Shown here one piece after another: positions 16,502-25,700 of a stretch of DNA of 64,000 bases. How positions within the stretch are numbered: the first letter of the stretch is position 1; each line of letters starts with the position of its first letter. The DNA lies in the NCBI GenBank assembly GCA_965223835.1, contig CBDCXQ010000001.1, positions 806,001 through 870,000 on the forward strand, read 5' to 3'. This stretch comes from CAVYXZ01 sp965223835 (GTDB taxonomy: Bacteria; Chloroflexota; Anaerolineae; Aggregatilineales; Phototrophicaceae). The notes below the pieces were generated by a model. It was given only the letters and a program-made list of their open reading frames with translations, did not search any database and was not told the origin of the DNA. Made by a program: the position numbers and the translations under genes.

Positions 16502-19500
16502 ATGGTCCAAACCCGCTCTGAAAAGAATGCGCTGCATCAATTAGGCTATAAAATCTTTCTGGACCGCTATGCCCAGAAGGATATGAACCGCGAAACACTT
16601 GCTGTGGGCGACACGGTTATTGTGGTAGTCGATGGGCAAACTGGTCAACGGGAAATCGGCACCGTCACAGCCCTGGACCTGCCCAGTGTGACGATTGAAT
16701 TGCTCGATGGCACGGTGGTTGAGCGTGACCTCGAAAATGTGGATAAACCGCTCGAAACTGACCCGGCACAGATGATGGATCGGGTGGCGGCTGGGGTCGC
16801 GGCAGTGGAAGCAACGCCGGAACTTCAGCAGGAATGGGCCAAAAAATTCCGCTGGGCATTGGACGATTGGAAGTTTGTCCCCGCTGGCCGGATTTTAGCC
16901 GCAGCCGGAACAGATCAGGAACTTACATTTTATAATTGTATGCCACCTGAGCAGGAAATTCTGACTGCTGAGGGGTATAAACCGATTGCCGAAGTGAGAG
17001 TCGGTGAGGGGGTCGTGACTCATCGAAATCGGGTGCGTCCAATTCTCCACAAATTTGAACGTGACACTGAAGAAGAACTTTACCTCATTCGCCCCAAAAA
17101 AGTTGGGTACGATGATCTGCGTGTTACCGGTGATCACAAAATTTACGCTATTCGGGATACCTGGGTTAACAAGCACCGGTCGCGTGATGGTTTACGCCTC
17201 AAGCAAGAGCCGAATTGGATTGCGGCCAGGGAGCTAAAAAAGGGTGACTATCTGGCAGTAGCTTACAACGGCGAAGAATGCCCGCCTGATCCCATTTATC
17301 TCGCGGATTATGTTGATGGCTATGAGACTGAAGGCGGTAAGCTTTTTAAGCCGACTGAGCGGGGCGAACATGGGTATGTTAAAGATTGGGGAACCCATTA
17401 TGACGTCGCTGACCGGCTTGAGGTTGATCGAGACCTGTGCTACTTATTTGGGCGTTGGCTGGGTGATGGTTGTGTGACCCATCGCAGTCGTACCGACATT
17501 CCATCAGGTATCAAGATTGTTTTTAGCCTGGAGGAAAAGGACGTAGCTGAAGAAATTGCCCAGATTATTTCTGATAAGTTCAGTATCGAACCGGCCTTGA
17601 AACTGAGCAGCACTGAGCGGTGGTATGATTTGTGGGTGAACTCGATGCCGCTGGGTGAGTTTTTTAAGGCCTTCCTGGGTTGTTACAGTCATGGTAAACG
17701 AATCCCCGACGTGCTGATGCATTTGCCAGAAAGCCTGACGCTCGAACTGTTACGTGGCTTGTTCAGCGCGGATGGCTATGTTTCAAAGAATAATCTCGGC
17801 ATTCTACTAGCGAATCGGACATTAACGACTCAGATTCATCAACTGCTACTGCGTCTGGGTTACTTCTTCTCTATTACAGAAAACACCCATCGGCTAGGTC
17901 GAGTTCCTGCCTATCGACTGCAGGCGGCTGCTAACGAATGTGGGCCTTTGTTTCAGAAGTTCTTCGGTGTTGATGCCCCCGATCATGATGTCGACCTGAA
18001 ATATTATTTCGACTACGATGGGTTGCGCTGGGTGCGGATTGACGAGATCACTATTGAGTCCTACACCGGCACCGTCATGGATATCGAAGTTGCCGAAGAT
18101 CATTCGTTTGTTTCAGCGGGCGTTGTCGTTTCAAACTGCTATGTGATCCCGTCACCCAAAGATTCGCGTGGTGGCATCATGACGACGCTCACGCAGATGA
18201 CCGAGATTATGTCACGAGGCGGTGGCGTCGGCATCAATGTTTCATCACTGCGTCCGCGTCATTCCTATGTGAAAGGAGTCAATGGGCGTTCTAGCGGTGC
18301 AGTATCATGGGGTGCGCTCTATAGCTTCGTCACCGGCCTGATTGAACAAGGTGGGAGTCGGCGCGGTGCTCTTATGATAATACTTAATGATTGGCATCCA
18401 GATGTATTCGATTTTATTAACAGTAAACGTACTGCCGGTCAGATTACCAATGCCAACATCAGCGTCGGTGTGTCGGATAAGTTCATGGACGCGGTTAAGG
18501 CCGATGCCGACTGGGACCTCGTGTTCCCGGACACATCCTATCCAGATTATGATGAAGTGTGGGACGGCGATCTGGCGAAATGGGAAGCCAGTGGCCGCCG
18601 TGTTTTGCATTATCGCACCGTGAAGGCGCGTGAGGTATGGGATGCCATCATTGAAAGCGCCTGGGCCAGCGCGGAGCCAGGGGTCTGGTTTAATGAGCGC
18701 TACAATAAGATGTCCAATAGTTGGTATTTCGCACCGATCATTTGTACCAACCCCTGTGTAACGGGCGATACACTGCTCTCGACGGCTAATGGCTTGGTTA
18801 CGGCGCGGGAATTGTTCGACGCAGAAAGTGCGACTGAGGTAGTAGTTGATGGACGTTTTGGCGTTGAGCAGACAACAGTCAAGGCATCGCGAGTATTTCG
18901 TACTGGCAGGAAGCCCGTTTATCGTCTGAAAACAGTCGAAGGCTATTCGCTGCGGGCAACGGGCGATCACCGGATTATGACGCCCTATGGATGGATTGAG
19001 TTACAAAGCCTGGAGCCAGGTGAGAAAGTTCATATCCTGAATCGCAAGGGCGGTTTTGGCCGTGAAGGGTCGCTCGAATTGGGTCGTCTGCTTGGCTGGC
19101 TAGTTGGTGATGGTACGTTTAATGGTCAACAAGCAGTACTTTCATTTTTTGGCGACGAAAAGCGAGAACTCGCGCCGGTCTTTGCTGATTATGTCAATGA
19201 ATTGGTTGCGCCGCTGACGGCTACCCGCCGGGTTTATGAAGTTGCGCCCACACTTGTTGCTGATCGTGATGAAGCGCGAGTAAGTTCCTCGCGTTTGATG
19301 ACCCTGGCTGAGACCTACGGTTTAACGGACCTGAAACACCAAATTCCCGATATTGTGTTTAAAGGCTCTGAAGCAATGCAGCGCGGCTTCTTGCAAGCGC
19401 TATTCACAGCAGATGGTAGTTTTCAAGATGGTGGCCCGAAAGGGGGCAGTATTCGATTGGCTTCCAGTCACCTGGCATTGCTGGAACAAACTCAGGCGCT

Positions 19501-21334
19501 TGTTGGAAACTTTGGGATTGCTAGCCGAATATATCAAAATCGACGTAAGGCTCAGTATCGTGATATGCCAGATGGTAAGGGCGGATTAAAACGTTACTGG
19601 TGTGAGGCTCAACATGAACTGGTCATCAGTAAGAACAATATGGTCGTATTTGCTGATGAAATTGGTTTCATGATGGATTATAAACAAGCTGCTCTGGTGG
19701 ATTACAACACACGTGGCAAACGCGGACCATATCGGGAAAGCTTTACGGCTACTGTTGAATCGGTTACTGAAGAGGGTATCGAAGAAGTATTTGACCTCAC
19801 AGAACCCAGGACGAACTCATTTGTAGCCAATAATATTGTGGTTCACAACTGTGGTGAACAAGGATTGCCAGCTTTTGGAGTTTGCAACCTGGGCGCGATT
19901 AATCTGGCGCAGTTCTATGATGCGGAGAATCACGACGTGGCCTGGGAAGAACTGGATAAAGTCGCCCGAATCTCGACGCGCTTTCTCGATAATGTGATCG
20001 ACACCACGCCCTATTTCTTCGACGATAACAAAGACCAACAACTGGGGGAACGGCGCGTTGGCCTGAACAACATGGGGCTGGCGGAGTTGATGATTAAACT
20101 CGGCATTCGCTATGGCAGTGATGCATCCGTTGCGTTTATTGATAAGTTGTACGGGTTTATCACCCGCGCCGTGTATGAAACCTCAATTGAGTTGGCGCAG
20201 GAAAAAGGTGCATTCCCTCAATTCGATGCCGATCAATTTGTCAAAAGCGGCTTCATGCAATCCATGCCCGATGATATTCAGCAGCGGGTTGTAAGCGATG
20301 GAATAAGAAATGTAACACTATTAACACAAGCACCTACAGGAACTACTGGAACCATGGTGAATACTTCGACCGGTATCGAGCCGTTCTTCTCGTGGGTGTA
20401 TTATCGCAAGAGTCGCCTCGGTATGCACGAGGAACAGGTGCCGCTGGTACAGGCCTGGCGTGAATCCAATCCCGACATTGAGGAACTGCCCGACTACTTT
20501 GTCACCGCGATGGACCTCAGCCCGCAGGAGCATATTAAAGTTCAGGCAGCTATTCAGCGCTGGGTCGATTCGAGCATTAGCAAGACCTGCAATGTGCCCA
20601 ATGACTACACGGTTGAGCAAGTGAGCGAACTGTATCAGTATATGTATGAACTGGGTTGTAAAGGCGGAACAATCTATCGCGATGGCAGCCGCGATGAACA
20701 GGTGTTGATGCTCAAAGAAGAGGAAAAAGCGAAGACTGCGCCTCAACCAGTGGCCGAGGATCAGGTGGAGCAGGTGGCGACGCCTCACAAAGTCTATCCA
20801 CGTCCAGCGAAGTTGACCGGCGTTACCGTGCGGCGCAAAACGCCGTTTGGCAATGCCTACATCACGATGAACACCGATGATGATGGCAACGCGTTTGAGG
20901 TTTTCATCACAGTGGGTAAGGCTGGAAGCGATTTGCAGGCCGATGCCGACGGGCTGGCGCGGATGATTTCGCTGGCGCTGCGATCAACGGCCCCCCAGAA
21001 TCGCCGGAAGATGGTGCAGTTGATTATTGACCAGCTTGAAAATCTGGGTGGGTCGCGGGCTGTTGGGATGGGGCCGCAGCGCGTGAGTTCGCTGCCGGAT
21101 GCGGTTGCTGCGGCTTTGCTGAATCACTATTTCCCGGCCAGCGAATCGAAGCAGTTAGGGCTGCCGATGAACGGTGACACGCTTGAAGTGGAGCCACCAC
21201 CGCCTGCCGAGAATCTGACCAATCATGATGGTAGTTACAGTGGTGCCGATATGTGCCCGGAATGTCAGACCTACTCGCTCATTCGGGCGGAGGGCTGCCG
21301 CAAGTGCCTGACCTGCGGCTACAGTGAGTGTTAG
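16502..21334 (+). CDS. nrdJ: Adenosylcobalamin-dependent (class II) ribonucleotide reductase with two inteins
   Basis: Reduces ribonucleotides to deoxyribonucleotides using a B12-derived radical, without oxygen dependence. The 1610-residue precursor holds two inteins (residues 146-545 and 752-1116), leaving about 845 residues of enzyme, normal for this class. Known catalytic residues of the Thermotoga enzyme map well. The first redox Cys is C546. Asn and Glu beside the radical Cys are N750 and E1119. The radical Cys is C1117, and the second redox Cys is C1128, exactly 11 residues on. Residues about 35-85 form a small beta-rich insert (AVGDTVIVVVDGQTGQREIG). The C-terminus has two CxxC pairs, a zinc-ribbon-like tail. 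Start supported by CAGGAGG ten or so bases upstream. Confidence 0.95.
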   Translation: MVQTRSEKNALHQLGYKIFLDRYAQKDMNRETLAVGDTVIVVVDGQTGQREIGTVTALDLPSVTIELLDGTVVERDLENVDKPLETDPAQMMDRVAAGVAAVEATPELQQEWAKKFRWALDDWKFVPAGRILAAAGTDQELTFYNCMPPEQEILTAEGYKPIAEVRVGEGVVTHRNRVRPILHKFERDTEEELYLIRPKKVGYDDLRVTGDHKIYAIRDTWVNKHRSRDGLRLKQEPNWIAARELKKGDYLAVAYNGEECPPDPIYLADYVDGYETEGGKLFKPTERGEHGYVKDWGTHYDVADRLEVDRDLCYLFGRWLGDGCVTHRSRTDIPSGIKIVFSLEEKDVAEEIAQIISDKFSIEPALKLSSTERWYDLWVNSMPLGEFFKAFLGCYSHGKRIPDVLMHLPESLTLELLRGLFSADGYVSKNNLGILLANRTLTTQIHQLLLRLGYFFSITENTHRLGRVPAYRLQAAANECGPLFQKFFGVDAPDHDVDLKYYFDYDGLRWVRIDEITIESYTGTVMDIEVAEDHSFVSAGVVVSNCYVIPSPKDSRGGIMTTLTQMTEIMSRGGGVGINVSSLRPRHSYVKGVNGRSSGAVSWGALYSFVTGLIEQGGSRRGALMIILNDWHPDVFDFINSKRTAGQITNANISVGVSDKFMDAVKADADWDLVFPDTSYPDYDEVWDGDLAKWEASGRRVLHYRTVKAREVWDAIIESAWASAEPGVWFNERYNKMSNSWYFAPIICTNPCVTGDTLLSTANGLVTARELFDAESATEVVVDGRFGVEQTTVKASRVFRTGRKPVYRLKTVEGYSLRATGDHRIMTPYGWIELQSLEPGEKVHILNRKGGFGREGSLELGRLLGWLVGDGTFNGQQAVLSFFGDEKRELAPVFADYVNELVAPLTATRRVYEVAPTLVADRDEARVSSSRLMTLAETYGLTDLKHQIPDIVFKGSEAMQRGFLQALFTADGSFQDGGPKGGSIRLASSHLALLEQTQALVGNFGIASRIYQNRRKAQYRDMPDGKGGLKRYWCEAQHELVISKNNMVVFADEIGFMMDYKQAALVDYNTRGKRGPYRESFTATVESVTEEGIEEVFDLTEPRTNSFVANNIVVHNCGEQGLPAFGVCNLGAINLAQFYDAENHDVAWEELDKVARISTRFLDNVIDTTPYFFDDNKDQQLGERRVGLNNMGLAELMIKLGIRYGSDASVAFIDKLYGFITRAVYETSIELAQEKGAFPQFDADQFVKSGFMQSMPDDIQQRVVSDGIRNVTLLTQAPTGTTGTMVNTSTGIEPFFSWVYYRKSRLGMHEEQVPLVQAWRESNPDIEELPDYFVTAMDLSPQEHIKVQAAIQRWVDSSISKTCNVPNDYTVEQVSELYQYMYELGCKGGTIYRDGSRDEQVLMLKEEEKAKTAPQPVAEDQVEQVATPHKVYPRPAKLTGVTVRRKTPFGNAYITMNTDDDGNAFEVFITVGKAGSDLQADADGLARMISLALRSTAPQNRRKMVQLIIDQLENLGGSRAVGMGPQRVSSLPDAVAAALLNHYFPASESKQLGLPMNGDTLEVEPPPPAENLTNHDGSYSGADMCPECQTYSLIRAEGCRKCLTCGYSEC
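16937..18136 (+). other. Intein 1 within NrdJ (400 residues, LAGLIDADG type)
   Basis: Begins at Cys146 (CMPPEQEILTAEGYKPIAEV, block A) and ends at Asn545 (VVVSN), followed by extein Cys546. Block B is VTGDHKIYA. Two homing-endonuclease motifs, LFGRWLGDGCV and LRGLFSADGYV, keep their acidic residues, so the endonuclease may be active. Block F is DHSFVSAGVVVSN. The residue before the terminal Asn is Ser instead of the common His. Removal would restore the enzyme sequence TFYN-CYVIPSP. The +1 residue is a redox-active Cys of the reductase. Confidence 0.93.
18755..19849 (+). other. Intein 2 within NrdJ (365 residues, LAGLIDADG type)
   Basis: Begins at Cys752 (CVTGDTLLSTANGLVTARE) and ends at Asn1116 (IVVHN), with the canonical His-Asn end. 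Block B is ATGDHRIMTPYGW. Homing motifs LLGWLVGDGTF and LQALFTADGSF are intact. Splicing joins ICTNP to CGEQGLPAFGVC, rebuilding the radical site; the +1 residue Cys1117 is the thiyl-radical cysteine. The two inteins differ clearly from each other in sequence, so they look like independent insertions and not a recent duplication. Confidence 0.94.
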
Positions 21335-21368
21335 ACGAAGTGCTGAGGACATCGTAAAAAATGTGAAT

Positions 21369-21396
21369 GGGGTGGCCGAAAGTGGTCGCCCCTTTT
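21369..21396 (+). terminator. Terminator after nrdJ
   Basis: A 9-bp stem with two G-T pairs (GGGGTGGCC, 21369-21377, with GGTCGCCCC, 21384-21392) is followed by TTTT, 35 bases after the nrdJ stop. It separates nrdR-nrdJ from the next gene. Confidence 0.6.
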
Positions 21397-21475
21397 GGTA
21401 TACGCCGCTATATTTTTGCCGGACGTGTCGCTATAATCGGGGTGTGTGATCTCCCACGACAGGAGGACCTCCCTC

Positions 21476-22012
21476 ATGACCAGTAAATTCAATGGCTTCC
21501 CTGGACTGTTTGACGATGATGACTTTACCTGGCACGAGCCAGATTTCCTGCTTTCGTACCTCATTTCCTCACTGGTGAATGTCGGTGGCGCACCGCTGGG
21601 CGTGACGTTGATGATGAAGGGAATTATCATCACCGGTACGCTCATCAGTGAAAAAGAATATCTGGATTCGCTCAGTGATATGTTGCAGAGTCAGGTGCGC
21701 GAAGCTCTGGCTTCCTTGCCCGCAGAAGATCGTAAAATGGCTGAGGACGCCTTCGATTTCCGCGAGTTGACGGAGGATTTATATCCCGAAGAAGATGATG
21801 ACGACGATGAGGTTCCAGATACATTGTTCTTCCTGCACCTGAAAAATCCGCTGGTGGTGACGCCCCAGCCCTCTATAGGCTTTTCCAGTGGTCCGTTCCC
21901 GGTGATGCGTATTCGCCTGACCCACATTGATGGCTGGATGCTGGGCGCATCCATACCCGATGACCTGGATGACTTCGTAGCCCCCAACGGCAACAGTGAA
22001 ATCAAGCATTAA
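21476..22012 (+). CDS. GvpU-like protein
   Basis: 178 residues, no signal peptide or membrane segment, acidic. The N-terminal part (LLSYLISSLVNVGGAPLGVTLMMKGIIITGTLISEKEY as a pattern, about residues 22-62) and the C-terminal part (FFLHLKNP ... RIRLTHIDGWMLGAS) resemble the GvpU gas-vesicle accessory family. A run of Asp/Glu (residues about 102-115) sits between them. AGGAGG is nine bases before the ATG, a strong ribosome site. No other gas-vesicle gene is visible, so a gas-vesicle role is doubtful. The stop overlaps the next start by 17 bases, implying coupled translation. Confidence 0.5.
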   Translation: MTSKFNGFPGLFDDDDFTWHEPDFLLSYLISSLVNVGGAPLGVTLMMKGIIITGTLISEKEYLDSLSDMLQSQVREALASLPAEDRKMAEDAFDFRELTEDLYPEEDDDDDEVPDTLFFLHLKNPLVVTPQPSIGFSSGPFPVMRIRLTHIDGWMLGASIPDDLDDFVAPNGNSEIKH

Positions 22013-22646
22013 CCGACTGCTACGCCTGCTGAAATCCCGCTGGCTGCGGCGTGGGCTGATAGCTTTGCTGGGATTCTGGGTGCTAAGTACCATTCTTTTA
22101 CTTGGCATGATTACCATCTACAGCCGGATTGACCATGCGCAAGCGGCAGATGTGATTATCGTGTTGGGGGCGGGCTTGAAGGCAGATAATTCTCCGGGTC
22201 CAGCGTTACATCGGCGGACTGCGCAAGGCGCGGCAGTCTGGCAAGCTGGACATGCGGCGCAAATCATCTGTGCGGGCGGCGTTGGCCTACGGCGTAACCG
22301 GAGTGAGGCTGATGCGTGTGCCGAATTATTGCGTGAACAGGGGGTCCCGGCTGACGTGATAATCATCGAAGATCGTAGCCGTAGCACTGAGGAAAACGCG
22401 CTTTATACGCAGGAAATCATGTGGGCCAATGGCTGGGATAGCGCGATACTGGTGAGCGATGGCTATCATCTGCTGCGGGCACACTGGCTGTTTAATCGCC
22501 GCAACATCGAAAATTACCCCAGCCCGGCAGTTTCTCCGCCCCCAATGAATCTAGCGGCATCAATCATCCGTGAGATTGTCGCATTTCACTGGCTGGTGCT
22601 CAAAGACCTGCTCAATCTACAAGCGACCTATGTGCCGATTTTGTAA
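21996..22646 (+). CDS. DUF218/YdcF-like (SanA-type) membrane-anchored protein
   Basis: 216 residues with a GTG start inside the end of the preceding gene. A basic N-terminus and one membrane helix (about 18-40) precede the DUF218 fold. That domain shows ADVIIVLGAGLKADN, RRTAQGAAVWQAG, ICAGGVG, SEADACAELLREQGVP, IIEDRSRSTEENA and VSDGYHLLRAHWLF, all typical. Proteins of this family are linked to envelope barrier function; the enzymatic activity is uncertain. It is predicted to expose the domain outside the cytoplasmic membrane. Confidence 0.85.
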   Translation: MKSSINRLLRLLKSRWLRRGLIALLGFWVLSTILLLGMITIYSRIDHAQAADVIIVLGAGLKADNSPGPALHRRTAQGAAVWQAGHAAQIICAGGVGLRRNRSEADACAELLREQGVPADVIIIEDRSRSTEENALYTQEIMWANGWDSAILVSDGYHLLRAHWLFNRRNIENYPSPAVSPPPMNLAASIIREIVAFHWLVLKDLLNLQATYVPIL

Positions 22647-22676
22647 GTCAGCGTAGAGCAAGCGTCATGTGAGCGC

Positions 22677-22706
22677 TTATCATGATTTGCCCATCAGCGC
22701 TATAAT
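22677..22706 (+). promoter_or_regulatory. Candidate promoter for the alpha-2-macroglobulin gene
   Basis: TTATCA (22677-22682) and a perfect TATAAT (22701-22706) are separated by 18 bases; the ATG lies 54 bases after the -10. AGGAG (22744-22748) is the ribosome site. Confidence 0.4.
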
Positions 22707-22759
22707 AATTGCAAGTATGATTACTCATACGTGTGCGCTGCACAGGAGAAAAATGATCA

Positions 22760-25700
22760 ATGCGCTATTTTTTGCTGCTGATGACGGTACTGGTATTGAG
22801 TGTGCCCGGCCTGGCGGCTCAACCAACCCCGGATAATCCCTTAACCATTATTGAAACGACGCCCTTTGTCGGTGAAGAACTGGGTTCACAGGAACCAGTT
22901 ACGCTCTTTTTTGATCGACCTGTGGATTGTGCCAGCGCCGCCAGCGCTATCACAGTGGAGCCGGTAATTGCCGGTACTGTAAACTGCGACGCGGTGAGCG
23001 CGAGTTTTGCGCCTGATGCGCCCTGGCCGATTGGTACCCAGGTGACGCTGACGGCAACCACGTCGTTGGTAGGACAAGATGGAGTCGCGCTGGCCGAACC
23101 GTTCATACTAGAACTCAACACGATTGGCGAACTGGCGGTTGCTGAAGTGCTGCCCGATGATGGGAGCACGGACATTGAAACCGACGCGGTGATTACCGTC
23201 ATTTTCAATCGTCCGGTGGTGCCGCTGGTCTCGAATGAAGACCGGGATACTTTGCCCGACCCGCTGACGATTGACCCGGCGGTTGCCGGTCAAGGCGAAT
23301 GGCTCAACACCGCCATTTACATGTTCCGGCCTGATACGGCATTGGCCGGTGGGACAACTTATGCAGTGACCGTTGATGCCGGTCTGACAGCCGTTGATGG
23401 GGCGGTGTTGGCAAATGCTTATGCCTGGTCATTCGCAACGGTGCCGCCCGCGATCGTTGAAACCATGCCCCTGGATCTGGCGAGTGATGTACCGCTGGAT
23501 GAAGCGATCAGCGTGACCTTTAATCAACCGATGGACCAGGCCAGTGTGGAAAGCAGTTTCTTTCTACGACCGGATGATGACGCTGCAGCGGCGATTACCG
23601 GTTCGTTTGACTGGGCCGAAGACAGCACTCGCTTTGAATTTTTGCCGACTGAAACGTTGGAACTCGAACGATTTTATAGCGCTGGATTCGAGGCCGATGG
23701 TGCTCGTTCGCTGAATGGTAATGCCAGCCTGACCGGCGCGACCGACTGGAGCTTTATCACGGTGCCTGAACCCGGCATCACCGGGACCGCACCGTTTCGG
23801 GGCGAACAGGATGTCAGTGTGTTTACGAGTTTCCAGATATTCTTCGCCTCGCCGATGAATCGGGATACCCTGCGTGACAAGATCACGATTGAGCCGGAAC
23901 CTTTCCGCCAAGTGGACTCCTTTTACTACGAGTTTGACAATAGTTACAATTTGTCGTTTGCTCATGAACCCAGCGCTGACTATACCATCACGATTGAGCA
24001 GGGCATGGAAGACATTTATGGCAATGTCATCGAACGCGGGCGCATCATCACCTATACGACTGCGCCCTATGACCCGGACATCTCCTTACAAGCGCCGCGT
24101 GGGGTGGGCCTGTATAATGCCTTTAATGAGCAGACCCAGGTTTTCGTCACGCATCGCAATATCAGCCAGATGAATTTGCAGCTTTATGCAGTCCCGGCGC
24201 AAGAATTTGTCAGTGTGGTAACGGATGATCCCTACGATCCAGCTTACAATTATTCACCACTGTCCAGCCAACTCCTGGCGGACTGGACGATTGAATCGAC
24301 AACGCCGGAGAATCAGATTCGCTATGAACTGCTGAACCTCGGCCAACGCGCCGGGGGCAATGGCGTCGCCTGTGCTGGTGCGCCAGAATCGCGGTTACGC
24401 GTGGGGGATTCAGCAATTGTTATCAGCGACCCCGACCCGGTCCGAGCACGGTCCGCCCCGGTTGACGGCGACGTTGTAGACTTGCTCTATCGAGATTATC
24501 GCCTGTCGGTCGTGGGCGGTCCCGTATGTGAAGATAGCATCGTGTGGTGGGAAGTCCGGCTGCGTGATGACAACACGGCTTGGATTGCCGAGGGCGTGGG
24601 CGACGAATATTTTGTCGACCTTCAGACTCCCGGTCAAACCACGCCAGTGGACATCCCTGCCGCGCTGAACGGCGATGCCCTGGCTCCCGGTGCCTATCTG
24701 CTGACCATGACCGCGCCGGAAACCGAAGCGATTGGTTATGCTGAGCAGCGCCATTTGGTGATGGTGGCGACCGCCAACCTGATGCTGAAGTCCGCCCCTA
24801 ACGAACTGCTGGTCTGGGCCACGAATGTGAATACGGGTGAGCCGATTGCCAATGCGCCAATGAGTGTGTTGGAACGTGGCCGGGGCGAGGTGGGAACCGC
24901 GATGACCGACGCCGATGGTCTGGCCCGAATCGCTATTCCCGAAAGCCAGAATGCCGAACCTTTTGCGCCGCGGGCGGCAGTGTTGCAAACTGCCGATCAT
25001 TTTGGCGTGGGCACAACCGAATGGACGCAGGGTATCGAAACCTACCAATTTGGGTTCAATTCAGATTTCCCGTCCAAATATCGCATCTATATGTACACGG
25101 ATCGTCCGGTCTACCGGCCTGACCAACCCGCGTACTTCAAGGGTGTGGTGCGGCGGCGGGACGATGTGACCTACACCCCGCCGACTGAGTTCAATTCCGT
25201 TCCGGTGCAGATCTTTGATGATCGCGGCGAAATCGTCTTTGATGAAGAATTAACACTCACGCCTTATGGCACGTTTAGCGGTCAATTTGATATTGCCGAT
25301 GACGCGCCGCTGGGCTTTTATCGCATCAATGCCGAGATACCGGTCTCCGGTTTTTATGGCCGCGAAAGTGGTGGCATTTCGTTCAGTGTGGCGGAGTTCC
25401 GCGTGCCGGAATTCCAGGTGGAAGTGACTCCTCAGCAAGAACAGGTTGTCCAGAACGAGACGCTTCAGGTGCTGGTGGATAGCCAGTTCTTCTTCGGTGG
25501 GTCGGTCTCTGATGCCGATGTCACCTATAGTGTGCAGGCCAACGCCTATTTCTTCGATTATGACGGGCCGGGCCGCTATGATTTCAATGACTTTGATTAT
25601 GATGCGGGTCCCGGCGAGTTCTATGGCTTCTTCGGGCGCGAGGTTGCCAGCGGCGAAGGTCGCACCGATGGTGAAGGCAAATTCTTAATTGAGCTACCAG

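Noticed and set aside
21416..21437. Promoter before the GvpU-like gene
   Set aside because: TATAAT is perfect, but the only TTG-type -35 is ten bases away, too close to work.
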